A stretch of 64,000 nucleotides of DNA from Sipunculus nudus. Lineage: Eukaryota > Annelida > Sipuncula > Golfingiida > Sipunculidae. The DNA lies in NCBI GenBank assembly GCA_026874595.1, contig CM049322.1, positions 8,944,400 through 9,008,399 on the forward strand, written 5' to 3'. Position 1 is the stretch's first letter, and each line of letters starts with the position of its first letter. This document shows, piece after piece, positions 11,158 to 23,129 of the stretch. Made by a program: the position numbers and the translations under genes. The notes under the pieces are model-generated. The model made no database searches. It was not told the DNA's origin and worked only from the letters and a program-made list of their open reading frames with translations.

Positions 11158-13060
11158 TGAGTTTTACTGTCAGCAAAATCTGTGCCTATTTAATGAGGTA
11201 AGAGATAACAAGATTTAAGACAGCATATATACTTCCTTATTGTAATATACATGTAGTGAATGCTTGTGATAGTACTGGTATTATAAATTACTCTGCTATA
11301 CCTTCCACTGGTTTAAATCATTGTCTATTGGTTGATTGGTTACTTGGTTGGTTGTTTTGTTTGTTAGCAACTTCACTTCAATGATGAACAGATTGTTATA
11401 ACATTTGTGGAGGATCAGGACAACAAAGAAGGAAAAAAACATTAAACTTAGGAGGTAATCGGGATCACCTATATATATGTTCTTGTTTAAAGGATTAATT
11501 AATAACCATTGAGAGACAGGGCAGGTTGTTTATAAACCGGCCTAGGCAAGTGTCATTCACTTGTATTAGGAGCCATTGTGCTGGTGTGCAAAGCTGACCT
11601 CTGATGCAAACATGAAGTGTGTGAACCATGGCCCACATTCATCTTGATGACTTTTTAGGGATGCATTTGCTATGTAGGACAAACTTGTCAGAGGTGAACT
11701 GTTGTTGGCTTATTTTTGCAAGGGTTTCAAATTCACTATATTCACGAAAGAGAAGTTATTATGAAAATGTAACCTAAGTGCACCATACACCCCATCAAAA
11801 CAGACAATATGTAGCCACATTGTCAGCTTATATACACATACATTCAGTATATTTCTGTTTGGTGGCAAGTCAGAAAATTAATATTACAAATACTAACAGT
11901 TGTTTGTGTTATACATAATATCTACCTGTAGTATGAACAAGAACTTCCACTTGATTCATGATTCCTTTGGTCTTTGTCAGACTGTTAGGATTTTGGGTGC
12001 ATATTAAACATTTTATACAGAAATATTAATGAATATAGAATGTTTACCCTATGTATACTCTGATGTCATACTTGAACAGCACCACATTAATACTATATAG
12101 GCCTAGATAGGCTTTTAAGTGTATCTTTGAAAACCATCCTGTGTTTATTATATCATTAACTCACTCTAAATTCTGAGAAACTTATGTTGATTCTAAATTG
12201 ACATTCTGTGTACTAGTGATATTCTGGGAATTATAATCCCCACAGGAGGGAGGATGGGGACAGTAGTTTCCATTACTCATGGGAAATCAGAGCTGCAAAG
12301 GTCAGTGAGAGGACATGCAAGTCATGTTCCCACCTTGACATGACCTATGTTTGTGTAATGCAGAAACCACTGCAGTTATAATTTTGATTTTTCTAAACAA
12401 ACACAATGTTTGGTCAGTAAATCTACTAAAAGATTTTTTTTACCTAATAATTGTATGATGACATTATATAATAATAATACTAAGCTTTATTTAAGTGTAA
12501 AGGCCCATAGAACCATATAATCAATGTAACACCACTTTACATGCTAATTTTTGGTGCTTAACCCTGGTGATGCACATGCTTTATAAATCAACTGATAATT
12601 CCATTGAAGCAACAAATTGTACAAAAAGATAATAAATAAAAAATATAAATTTACCAACAGTTTGCATATGTTTGTATTAGTGAGTCTTACATACACTAAT
12701 AAATGAAAACAGCATTATAACTTGTATTGGATAGCAGTGAACTCTTAAATAGCACCCATATATAGGACAGATTCACAAACACGCTGAAATCGCAAGAGAT
12801 CGCAAGGCAGTGTAAGGGCTGCAGTCTACCTTCAGATAAGAGTATCAGCTATACTTTATCTTATCCTCAGTGATGCACATACGTTATTAATCAACTGATA
12901 ATACAACTGAAGTAACAAATTGATTACAGTTGATTGACATTAATATAATGTCACTTAGTTAGGAATTTTATACAGACAAAGCAATTATTAAATATTCCTG
13001 TAAAAAAAATTTTGTTATTGTTCTTGAGTAGAAGCATGAACAGGAACATGTTCGTGGAAC
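11158..13060. other. No supported gene; one dispersed direct repeat
   Basis: About 60 bases around GATGCACAT...ATCAACTGATAAT...GAAG.AACAAATTG occur twice, at about 12568-12620 and 12870-12922. Nothing else recognised. Confidence 0.5.
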
Positions 13061-13198
13061 AAAAACACACCTGTGACATCCCCCTATAGAGCCTTCAACA
13101 TTCTCACTACTGCCTTAACCTCCTGCCAGGACTGTATGGACTTCGCCAGTCCTTCACTCTCCTCATACAGCATTATACACAGCAGCTGTGTCAGGTCT

Positions 13199-13510
13199 CC
13201 TTTATTATATCTCCCCCCCCCCCCCTCCCCTCCTCCAGGGGAGACATGTTTTTTTCAGTGCCATTGTCTGTCGTCGTTGTCAGTCGTCTGTAGGAAATCT
13301 TGTGAACGCGATAACTTTTGAAGGGCTGCATATTTTTCTCCAAATTTTTAAACACTCATTGTCCCTACCATATCTCGAGACTAGTTCGAAACTGAGTGAC
13401 CTTGACCTTCATCTTCAATGTCAAATCTGCTGAAATGTAAAACTTTGGTGAACACCATAACTTTTGAAGTTTTTCACATCTTGTCCTCAAATTTGACACA
13501 CCAGTTCTTT
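13199..13510. repeat. Interspersed repeat fragment with poly-C/T head
   Basis: A C-rich tract (13213-13225 is unbroken C) is followed by GTCTGTCGTCGTTGTCAGTC, CGATAACTTTTGAAGG and TGACCTTGACCTTCATC, the composition of common molluscan interspersed repeats. A related unit with GTCTGTCCGTC and GATAACTTTCT lies at 47509-47990. Open frames here are artefacts of this composition. Confidence 0.5.
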
Positions 13511-13525
13511 CTGCCAAAATCTCGT

Positions 13526-13800
13526 CAGAGCTCCGAATTTTAAATGTGCAACACCCACTCTTGTTGGACTGAAAACACCAGTTCTGGTGACCAGCGAGAG
13601 CAGCTGTGCTGATGTTATTCGATCCAATGTCAGCGGATGTTGCGAGTTTAAAATTTAGAGCTGGATGCACATTGCAATACAACATGATCATTTGTCTGAT
13701 TAGAGTTCTTTGCTCTGTGCACACCCCAGTGTTCAGACCCAGAGAATCCTGCTATACAAAGAAGTGGTTAAAACTAAAGGAGATCTGAGATGACTGCGGT
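13526..13800. mobile_element. Foldback element, copy 2
   Basis: Arms 13526-13566 and 13621-13662 are inverted around a ~54-base loop. After the right arm the order CACATTG, TCTGATTAGAGTTCTTTGCT, CCCAGAGAATCCTGCTATA and GAGATGACTGCGGTGTAT repeats that of copy 1 at 5500-5650, showing the two belong to one family. The left outer end appears to be missing or replaced. Confidence 0.7.
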
Positions 13801-13810
13801 GTATTACGCA

Positions 13811-15330
13811 GTGTGACGCACGTACAACTCCTGGTGCTTATAAGATTATGTCTCATAAATTTTTTTATCACATTTATCATGTGGTTACCTTCATCTGCAC
13901 TCATTAGACAGTGCCACCTACAGGCCAGGCACCTAACCTTAAAGTTGTATATGTATGATTACCTGATATAGGTCTAATTTAAAGCAATTCATTGATTTAA
14001 TTCTAGAATAATACAGCTGTTTAAATAGGATTTCATTATTTAGGTCTATTACAATGGTCCCTTGAAACACACTGAACTTCATAGATATCAAGGAATATTT
14101 ACTCACTACATTAAGGAATAGGGTATATGCATAATATGCAGCATTGTAATAATATGCAGTATGCCTGGCAGTGTCCTTTTTCGCAGTTTAAATTTCAAAT
14201 TACTACAGTCCACTTTATCAATTCATGAAATAAAAAAAGAAAAGAAAAAGTTTGATTTGTATGGGTACATAATAATAATTTATATGCCTACTAGTCCCAT
14301 TTTATTTCACCAGGCTCTCCTGGAATGTCAGCCCTGTATGGATTACTGGACCCGGAATATATACCTATAGTCGTCCCATCACAGGGCGTCATGCTGTCTT
14401 GTGTCATGACTTGTTTCAGCACTGTATGAAAGACAGGACCAGAAATATATGCCTAGTAGTCCCATCTGAGGTCACTTGGCCACCTTAATTGTTTCAGCAT
14501 TATGTTGATGACTGTATCATACAGCCTCTTGCTGACTAACATGTTCATCAGCCTGTGTGGCTGGTGGAGAGCTGATACAATCTGTGGTTACAGCCACTCA
14601 GGTCTGTAAAAATAATACACCAGGCTGTGTCAGATCCTGTCAGTGACTGAACGACCCATGATCCATCCTGTATTATCTGGGCTGAGTGTTGCTCAGAAAA
14701 ATCTGATTCCAGTATATTACGTTTGTGATTTCTGAAAATGTTCTCTGATCCATAATGCAATACTTCCATTTTAATTACTTACAGGAAATGAACTTGTTTA
14801 CTGGTACAAATCATGTTATTATTCTGAAAAAAGCTTTTTAGCATTGATTATTCACAAATCTGTATGTCTATATCAGATCGCAAATGTGGTAAATATATAA
14901 ATGTGTGTGTGTGAGAGTGTGTGAGTAAAGACCAACTTAGACCTTCTATCTAAGCCAGCTTTTCACTTACCGTTTCTGTAAAATTTATGTGATTCCTGGC
15001 CTACAGTCCTTATAATGCCTCTTTAATGGATATATATGAGCTTGTTTATCTGGAAGCTGTTAGTGTTGACTAATGGTAAAACCATGTAACATAAGGTGGT
15101 TGCATGGTTGTGTATGTGCAGAAGTTGAAATGTCACTTGTTGTAGAATGCCCTCTGCTAAACTCTTGATTCGTCTGACTTGCCGCCAGATGCCCTTGTTG
15201 AATGTGTTTGGATTATTTTGTAGGGCCTCCCACATGTTATAAATATGTGGATATAAACAAAATAAACAGCCTGTGTGCAGTGGAATTGGCATTTTTGTAT
15301 TTTTGTAAAAGGTTCAATAGCTTTATCTTT
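13811..15330. other. No supported gene
   Basis: Short open frames on both strands lack domains or splice context. A short GT/GA tract is at 14902-14928. Confidence 0.5.
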
Positions 15331-15334
15331 ATTG

Positions 15335-16212
15335 TATCCCCAGACAAAGTCGGGAATATGTTATCATACCGGTCCCGCCGCCACGGCCGCCGCATATAAA
15401 TCTTGTTGGCGCAATAACTCAAAAAATATTTCACGGATCTTTACCAAACTTGGTATATGTATAGATATGGGTGAGAGGACGACGCCTATTTAAAATGAGG
15501 TCATGACCTTGACTTGGAGAGTGTCCTTGACCTTGAATAGGTCCAATTTTTGGGAAAATCACACAAATTCTTAAATATCTCAAGAAATTTTTCATGGATT
15601 GATCCCAAAATCAAGTTGATGGAAGATCATGGATAGGGTTGTCATGTTCCAGAAACTGGTGGTGCCACCTATTATTCTTTACTTGTTTTCGTGCCATTTA
15701 ATATCCCCAAAATTGCTACTTGACAGTACTGTGAGCATTATAAGTCAAAAACTAACAGACAGATTTCTTTTATATTATGCATATACATAGATATGGGTTA
15801 TGGGATGATGTTTATTAAAATTGGGGCCATGACCTTTCCTATGAGAGTGGCCTTGACCTTGAATATTGCCAAATATGGTGAAAATCACACAAAATCATTA
15901 AAATCTCAATAAGGGATGCATTACCGGAAACTGATAGCGCCACCTGTTATTTTTTTACTTGTTTTCGTGCCGTTTAATACCCCATCATTGCCACTTAACA
16001 GTACTGTGAGCATTATAAGTCAAAAACTAATGGACAGACTTCTTTCATATTATGCATATACATAGACATGGGTTATGGGATGATGTATATTGAAACTGGG
16101 GTCATGACCTTTTCTGTGTGAGTGACCTTTTCTATGAGTGTGGTCTGATATTAATTGTTGCTGAAGATTGGGGGGCCAATTCTTAAAGGGGGGGATTAAT
16201 TGTCTGGGGATA
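15335..16212. mobile_element. 878-bp element bounded by inverted TATCCCCAGACAA
   Basis: Left TATCCCCAGACAA (15335-15347) and right TTGTCTGGGGATA (16200-16212) are perfect inverted 13-mers. The interior has a direct duplication with period ~275 bases (15652 and 15927 onward; both contain CTTGTTTTCGTGCC, ACAGTACTGTGAGCATTATA and TGGGTTATGGGATGATG) and several TGACCTTGACC motifs. Non-coding; class unknown. Confidence 0.75.
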
Positions 16213-17455
16213 CTATGGCACCTGCAGTGCCAAGAAATATCTAGTTAAATATACATCAGATGTACCGAAATAGGCTTAGGAACCCTTGAATTGAAAATGT
16301 AATTTTTAAGTAGTTTTAGCAAAATCTTGCTTGTAGATAATCAAACCAACACACAGGCACACGCAGGTGAAAACATGACCTCCTTAGTGAAGGTAATAAA
16401 GTTGTTGTCTATAACACTTGTAAGTATATGGACAGTGACACAGATATATTCAGTACTGTCATATGTTAGAATAAACCATATTTCCACCTTGTATAGATAA
16501 GCCTAGGATACTTTATAATAATGTACATATGGTCATTTCAAAACTTATCCTGTATAGTGGTATTTGAATAAAAAAAACTGTATAGCATCTTGGGATATAT
16601 GCTCTGTCAGAGTGCTGTGTAGCTTTTTCTGACCTCACCTGAGCACCATGACCCAGGGGTCACTTGTGTGTTAATAGTTGTATACAGTGGACCACCTGTC
16701 TGTTAAGACCACCACTGATAAAGCAAATACATTCACATTAGTTAAAGCTCACCTGTCTAATTAGACCACCTGTAAATTAAAACCACTCTGGGGCAGTCCT
16801 GTGGGTGGTCTAATTACACAGGTATTACTAAATCAGCAGTATCCTGCTGACACATGAGATTGGTATAAAGGTCACTTGTTAATTATCTTGAATCATACAT
16901 TGTTTAATCATCATAATAGGACATTTTGTACGGCTATGCTTTTTAATAGTGAAGAATGCTGTATTTGAGGTCAAAGGTCATGTGGATGATTTAATCTGAG
17001 GTCAGAGGTCACCTGGATAATGAGATCATTAGGATTGTGGTTCTTTGTTAGTGTTTATATATACTGGCATTGTAAGGTCTTATTATATTAATACTGAAAT
17101 TAAACAATCAACAAGTATATATATATATATATTATCCATCAGCTATTGTTAAACGCATTTTCCTGGAACTGTCAGTACGTTTATAAATAGAGTCAATGAT
17201 TACATTGTGTGATATCTAAACATGATTAGATGATGAACAAACATGTGATTGTTAACAAGTAATTAAACATAAGCCCTGCGAGGATTTTGTCATTAATTGG
17301 GCTCATAACAACTTGAAGCAGAAACTACATATAATGTCAGGTCAAGTAAAGTGATTGATTAAATTTAGAGACCCAAACTATACATTTATGTATTATTCAT
17401 CTTATATCCAAGGCAGCAGTGTCTTATATTTAGTTAAGTCGTATGAATACAGACT
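16213..17455. other. No gene; repeat fragments and two DR1 motifs
   Basis: Contains the end fragment of the AGCTCAGCTGA-type repeat at 16643-16668 (CTGAGCACCATGACCCAGG), a CAGTNAAACC-type MITE at about 16684-16830, perfect DR1 motifs at 16968-16980 and 16999-17011, and a TA microsatellite at about 17117-17133. Confidence 0.55.
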
Positions 17456-17456
17456 A

Positions 17457-19671
17457 CCGTAAAAGTCGTTGCAGAAGTCGCATCCTTATTACAAGTCGCA
17501 CCCTGACTTTTAGGAACCCCCTAGGGAACAGCCGTTCAAGTTTAGTTTCAGGAAAAGTCCATTATATAGGTCGCACCCAGACTTCAGAGGCGTCCCAACC
17601 ACCTGATACATATGGAATTTGAGTATCATTCCTTGCGATGCAAGACTACAACCAACGTCCCCGTAGTACTTATGTGGTTTATAAACTAGATAAACCATTT
17701 AAACATAAAAATAATTGGACAGCTTTAATACAATGCTTATATTTAAGGAATAACAACAGAATCTTAACATATAAAGTCGAGGTTCAATTGTCAGGCAAGA
17801 TTTGTACAGTGCCAAAGTCAGCTGCGTCGGATAACATTTTGTGCTGTGAAACGATGTCATTGTTGCCGTTTCTTACTAGGTTAAGTAACATTAGAATGCA
17901 AATATCAAACTGTTTTAATAATCTAAAAGAGTCTGAGGCAAAATACTATCACAATCGAGCAACTTTTTAAATCGTTAAAGATCGTCAATGGATGGATTCA
18001 TTACACTGATTAGTTTGCGTACGCGTGACGAGTCCCAATCCGTCGCATTGGGCATGACTTAAGACAACTGAAAGATGAAAAGAATAACTGAGTTTGAATT
18101 TTTCACCAAATTTCTGAAATGGGCTCTAAAACTGAATTTAGTAACCCTTGAATTAATTGTTACAACTTACCATCTAGACGCGGCACATACTGGTATTACT
18201 GAAATCACTGATCATATGTCAGTCAACAAGGGGATAATGAACGCTTTATTGACCGGTCAGTTAATTTTAAATACAATCCATCGCATTGGGCATGACTTAA
18301 GACAACTGAAAGATGGAAAGAATAACTGAGTTTGAATTTTTCACCAAATTTCTGAAATGGGCTCTAAAACTGAATTTAGTAACCCTTGAATTAATTGTTA
18401 CAACTTACCATCTAGACGCGGCACATACTGGTATTACTGAAATCACTGATCATATGTCAGTCAACAAGGGGATAATGAACGCTTTATTGACCGGTCAGTT
18501 AATTTTAAATACACATAATTGAATTTACAGGTATTATGTTTACTGAGACTAATGATTTTTTTTATCTCGAAAACCCTATTTCCATCGTTATCAGTGATTA
18601 TATTCAAATTGCTTGGATGTATGGCAAACTCAGCCGTGTTGAACTAGTTCCGTCATGACACCAAACGATGCCGGTTCCCGTGGAATTTAGGTACGTATGT
18701 TGCATTTTAAGTAAATAACATATATACCTGTATGGTGTTTGTTATTTCATTGTATTGATTAATGTGTCTTCATTAAAAAAAAAAATCACGAATACGTCAA
18801 CGCACGATTGACCGTAATGCATGCGTGCCGCCATATTGTTGACCGGGCATACGATCGTCCTGAAAGAGACACGGGTAACACAGAAGCAAATTGTATATTT
18901 GCAGCTCACGTGAAACGTTATAACATTGATATCCAAAACGCTTCAAAACCACGAGATGGTGACAGTGAAGTAATGGTTCCTAATATGAGAGTTTTTTTAC
19001 TGTGGATATCAGTCACGGAAGGCTTAGTTTACATGGGGATGTAAAGGTCATTGCACGGGTGACCCGGGGCTTGAACTTCCGCTACACGGCTTCAAAGGTC
19101 AGCTGGTATTCAGCGATCAACCGGGCAGGCAAAAGAATTCACGACGTGTCTGTAGTGGATCAAGCTTGAATGACACGCAACTTTACAAGCATAAACGGAT
19201 ATGGAACCGCGAGTTTTTCATAACGACAAGCATACCCATATAGTTAAACGGATAGAAAATGTTCATCAAAGAGCGGCAGACTGGCATATGCGTCAAATTG
19301 ACTCATGATATAACAGTAACGCTGATTAGGAAGTGTCACTTGAATTGCGACTTGTCACAACGGGTAGGCCTTGAACTTGGCAAATTTAAAATTTGCATTG
19401 AATGTTAATAAAATGAAAATTCCGTCAGTTCACAAAATATAAGCCATAAGAGATGGTTAAAAGTGTAAATTATTGGGGAAAGACGTTTCACAAAGCACTG
19501 TTTAAAGGTATCGCATATTATCGCTCAACTGACGTCGTTCCATGTACCGGAAAAGCTGACTGAAACGGGATACATACGTATTACAAGTCGCACCCCGACT
19601 TTGCTAGAAAATTCTAGTTTTTAGAATTGGATTTCCTAGTACAAGTCGCGACTTCTGCAACGACTTTTACG
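17457..19671. mobile_element. 2.2-kb TIR element with TA target duplication
   Basis: The left end begins CCGTAAAAGTCGTTGCAGAA and continues GTCGC; the right end is its exact inverse (25 bases, closing TTCTGCAACGACTTTTACGG), with TA on both outer sides. Subterminal TCGCACCC.GACTTT motifs occur at about 17496, 17573 and 19588 and may be transposase-binding sites (inference). The start CCGTAAAA is shared with the MITE at 3612. Base composition is more GC/CpG rich than the flanks. Open frames at 17638-17970 and 18808-19044 match no transposase I know, so it is either non-autonomous or carries an unfamiliar or decayed protein. Confidence 0.82.
18043..18513 (+). repeat. Recent 238-bp tandem duplication
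   Basis: The sequence from TCGCATTGGGCATGACTTAA at 18043 restarts at 18281 and the two copies are almost identical over about 233 bases (GATGAAAAG versus GATGGAAAG is the one difference I see). Each copy holds the same short open frame beginning ITEFEFFTKFLKW, of unknown nature. Confidence 0.9.
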
Positions 19672-19673
19672 GT

Positions 19674-21820
19674 ATATGAGTGTTCCTGAACTGAACGGCG
19701 AGGTGTAACATGTAGTGAAAGCCAGAAGCAGGCCATTACTTTAAGGTCACGGTGCCGTTAACGGTGCCAGGTGCCCCAACATCATTAAATATTAATTCTC
19801 TCTGTCTCAGTTTGGTATTCTTACCACTGATCTGTATTGAACAACCGTATAATTTTAGGACGAGAATCCGTACTCGTACCATAACTCCTCGCTATTAGCC
19901 CTCCCATTATCAGTCATGTTATCATTCTGGGATCAATGCGTGCTTGTATTGTTACATTTTACAGAGGTTATGTTATCACCCGTGTCTCTGTCCATCTGTT
20001 TGTATGTTTGATTTTCATCATTTCATTATAAGGTGTCCACAAATATGAATGGGTATTAGTACACATTTTTTTGTGAGATGCATCGTGCTATGTCACAGTG
20101 GTATTAAATTTTTAAGAAGATCTTATAATATTCACCTGATGGCACAGGATACTGTAGATATCCATCTATATGTTTGCCATTTATTTTAAGGACAAGATAT
20201 CTCAAAAGTTGTGGATGAAAATTAGTGAATTTTAAGGAAAACTCTTATATGTGTAATTGTTATTCCACCAGTGCCTTTGAGTGTACATTGTTTTGTTGTG
20301 AAATGTAATGATATCTAATTAGGATTTGGTCACATGCTTTTGATTTTCAGATTATTATAAATGTGAAAATTTAGTTTAAACAGTTCAGTATCAGAAAGAC
20401 CTTTTCTCCTCATCATCCTTATTGAATAAACATGGGTTTCTCTCTCCTTGCCTCCCCCCTTCTGGTTTTGGTTGTACTTAGTTGCTCAGCAGGGTCTAAT
20501 ATTTTGACAATATTTCTATTTTTGTAAGCAATTCAAATTTAAAGTAACAATAAATGTTTTGAAGCATAAATAATAAAAAAAATAATAATCTACTATCAGC
20601 TCATTTTTTTTAAGCTGGGGGTAAATGAGGAAGAGGATTCATCAACAGGATACATAAATCGTTAATTAGAGCATAACGCCATGGTGGTTTGGCTCCATCA
20701 CTTTGATCCTGTGGTTTATTCATCTTTTTGGACACTTATGGGGGAACATTGATTGTGGTTTCATGACAGCCATTTTGTTTTTGGGTCAACCTTCCATAGA
20801 CAATATAATAGAGTCCTGGTGTAAAAAATTTATGGTTTTGTTTTGGGAATCGTTTTGATTTGATCAAGGAAGCCAGGACAGATGCCAGAATGAGAAACGT
20901 GGAGGATGCACCAGTAGTGATACAAAGTTAATAATATCACGGCTGAAATGTAGCGTGTTTAATCCAACATTGATGTCACTGTGGATGTTTCATGGTCACA
21001 GTGGATATTACACGGTCGCCATGGCGCTTGCTGTATCTGAGTCGTAGATCTTGTAATGTCGGGATACGACCTTGCTTGCCACCTTGTCTGAGCAGGTTGC
21101 ATTGTTCATAGATATATAGCCACAGGAAAGCCTGGAATATTGAACTCTGCTCTTATACTCGTTTATCTGAATATTGGGCTTATCCTTGGATTTGTGCCAA
21201 TATCTTTGTATTCTCTCATGATTGCCTCTGTCAGGAGGATATGCTTTCTTCCCTGTTTGTTTGGGTATTTGTGTCCGTTTGTTCACAACCCACACAATCA
21301 TATCACTTGTAAATGATATAAATAGTTATCATTTATCAGTTTGGTATAATGTATTAGTTAAGGTTATTTTGTAGAGGTGATAGTTGTGATACATTTGTAA
21401 CTCAGACTTGTTTTTACGTAATTTGATACTATTGTTATGGTCATGATTCATTCACACCATCAGTTTTGTTTCAACATTAAATGTTGTGAATGAAAGCTGT
21501 GGGATATTGTTATATTATTTAATGATATTAATGTTTTTCAAGATTGATAAATTTGGCCTTAAAGTTTAAAAAATAAAGTAACTGGGGATGGGTTATCTAG
21601 AGGCCTGCAGGCCTGTTGTTATATTGCAGGCTTGATTGCAGGGCTTTCTGTAGGGGTTGTATTTCTGTCCATTCCCATCTTAAAATCATTTAAAGTTATC
21701 ATTGTACATGAATTTCCTTCTTCAACACTTAAAAATTTCCTTTTACCTTAAACACAGTACAAAATATTTCTTCCTTTAGGAAAATCACAAGCTTATCCCC
21801 GTATTGATATATATATATAC
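19674..21820. other. No supported gene
   Basis: A stretch near 19960-20260 (GTCTCTGTCCATCTGTTTGTATG and degenerate sequence after it) resembles the molluscan interspersed repeats seen elsewhere in the window. A 97-codon minus-strand open frame at 21008-21301 has no recognisable motif. Confidence 0.45.
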
Positions 21821-21821
21821 A

Positions 21822-22925
21822 GTTAAACCTTCCTATTATGGACACTATGGACCTGTCTGTAATAGACAGATATCTGTGGGGCATATGGTGTAGCCCAGAA
21901 GTTCAGGTGTCAGTTAATTTCTGAGCTGAAAGTCCACAGTTCAGTTTTAAAATTCACTATAGACAGATAATATAAAAAGAGATGCAGATTATTATATTTC
22001 CATGTGACAGGCATAAATGGGGAACAAGAGATGCCAAGGAGGCCACAGTATGAAATGATGTGAAATTTGAGACAATTATCCTTTAGCAAAAATTAAGAAT
22101 TTGAAACCCTTGTGAACAAAAATTGTATGGTACCACAGTGTTATCCCCACTCCTCTGTAGGTATGTAGTATATATATCTCAGTTCTTCCAACAGATGATT
22201 CAGATCCAGAATCAAGATTCTAGAATTCACAGGGGTAAAAAATATGAAATTTTAGTTCACTTTTCACACCACAGATGGCATCAGGTTGAGGGTCTGCTGT
22301 CACTGACAGTTACATTTTTCTTTTTCCAATTTACATCAGTGTGATGCTTATGCTATGTGAACAGTGAACATGCTCAATGCAATTTGCGTTCAAACAGTGT
22401 ACATTAGAACCCTGCCTTACGACCACCCCACAATTGAGACCTACTCATACGTGTGACCACCCAGAAGTTACAGCCACTTTGGTCAGTCTCCGAGGACCTA
22501 ATTGTGGGATTCAACTTTAATCACAGTCATAGTACCACAAACAAAAGTGAAAACTGTTAGCAGTACAGGTAGATCATTCCAATATGTGCATCTTCTGCAT
22601 GATGCAACAACTGACCGTATCTGAGACTTGTGGATAACTATGAACATTTTAAGTTGGAATGGAAGACATTCTGTTTTAAAACTATTTCTGAATTTAAAGC
22701 TACAAAATTGCTATGTCCTGTTTTTTTTCTGTACATTTTAATTATATTACATGCACAGTGGAAAGTCTTAAAGAACATTTGTCTAATTAGAATAGCTTTG
22801 GGTGAACCTTAACCAGTCACATCTATATGGGTTATAACTGACCTGTTTAATAAGATCAGCTGTGAGTTAACCACGTTTGGCCCGTCCCATTGGTGGTCTC
22901 ATAACACAGGTTTTACTGTATATGT
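21822..22925. repeat. Cluster of degraded CAGTNAAACC-type MITE fragments
   Basis: ACAGTTAAACCTTCCTATTA at 21822; a relative with ACCACCCCACAATTGAGACC at 22405-22530; and GTGGTCTCATAACACAGGTT-TTACTGTA at 22893-22920, paired with CACAGTGGAAAGTCTTAAAG at 22755. They show that the repeat family is abundant here. No gene seen. Confidence 0.6.
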
Positions 22926-23032
22926 TTTAAACATTGTATTTTTATTGTATAACCCAAGCAGTAGAGATCTTGTACGTAATTAGTGCTTTATAAAGATTAA
23001 CATATTTTTTCTATCTTTCCGTGTTTTGACAG

Positions 23033-23129
23033 GTGTAAGAAGGAGAGTGAAGCAGAGGGGGTTCAGTTCAAGAAAACCGTCTCCGGAACTGTTCGCACCG
23101 ATGTCGGAAAAAGTCAGTTCTACTCCAAA
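23033..23129 (+). CDS. ARHGAP32: Exon 1 (first exon identified): N-terminal region before PX
   Basis: Acceptor ttttgacag and consensus donor aaa|gtgagt. The first base completes a codon begun in an unseen upstream exon; then 32 codons read CKKESEAEGVQFKK..., ending SQFYSK. The frame is fixed by exon 2. Charged and low in hydrophobics; no domain recognised. It cannot be the start exon because it opens with a split codon and has a good acceptor. Of the other two frames, one meets a stop at once and the other does not join exon 2. Confidence 0.75.

Noticed and set aside
17638-19044. Transposase of the 2.2-kb TIR element
   Set aside because: Open frames at 17638-17970, 18075-18522 and 18808-19044 show no DDE/D spacing, helix-turn-helix or other transposase motif that I can defend.
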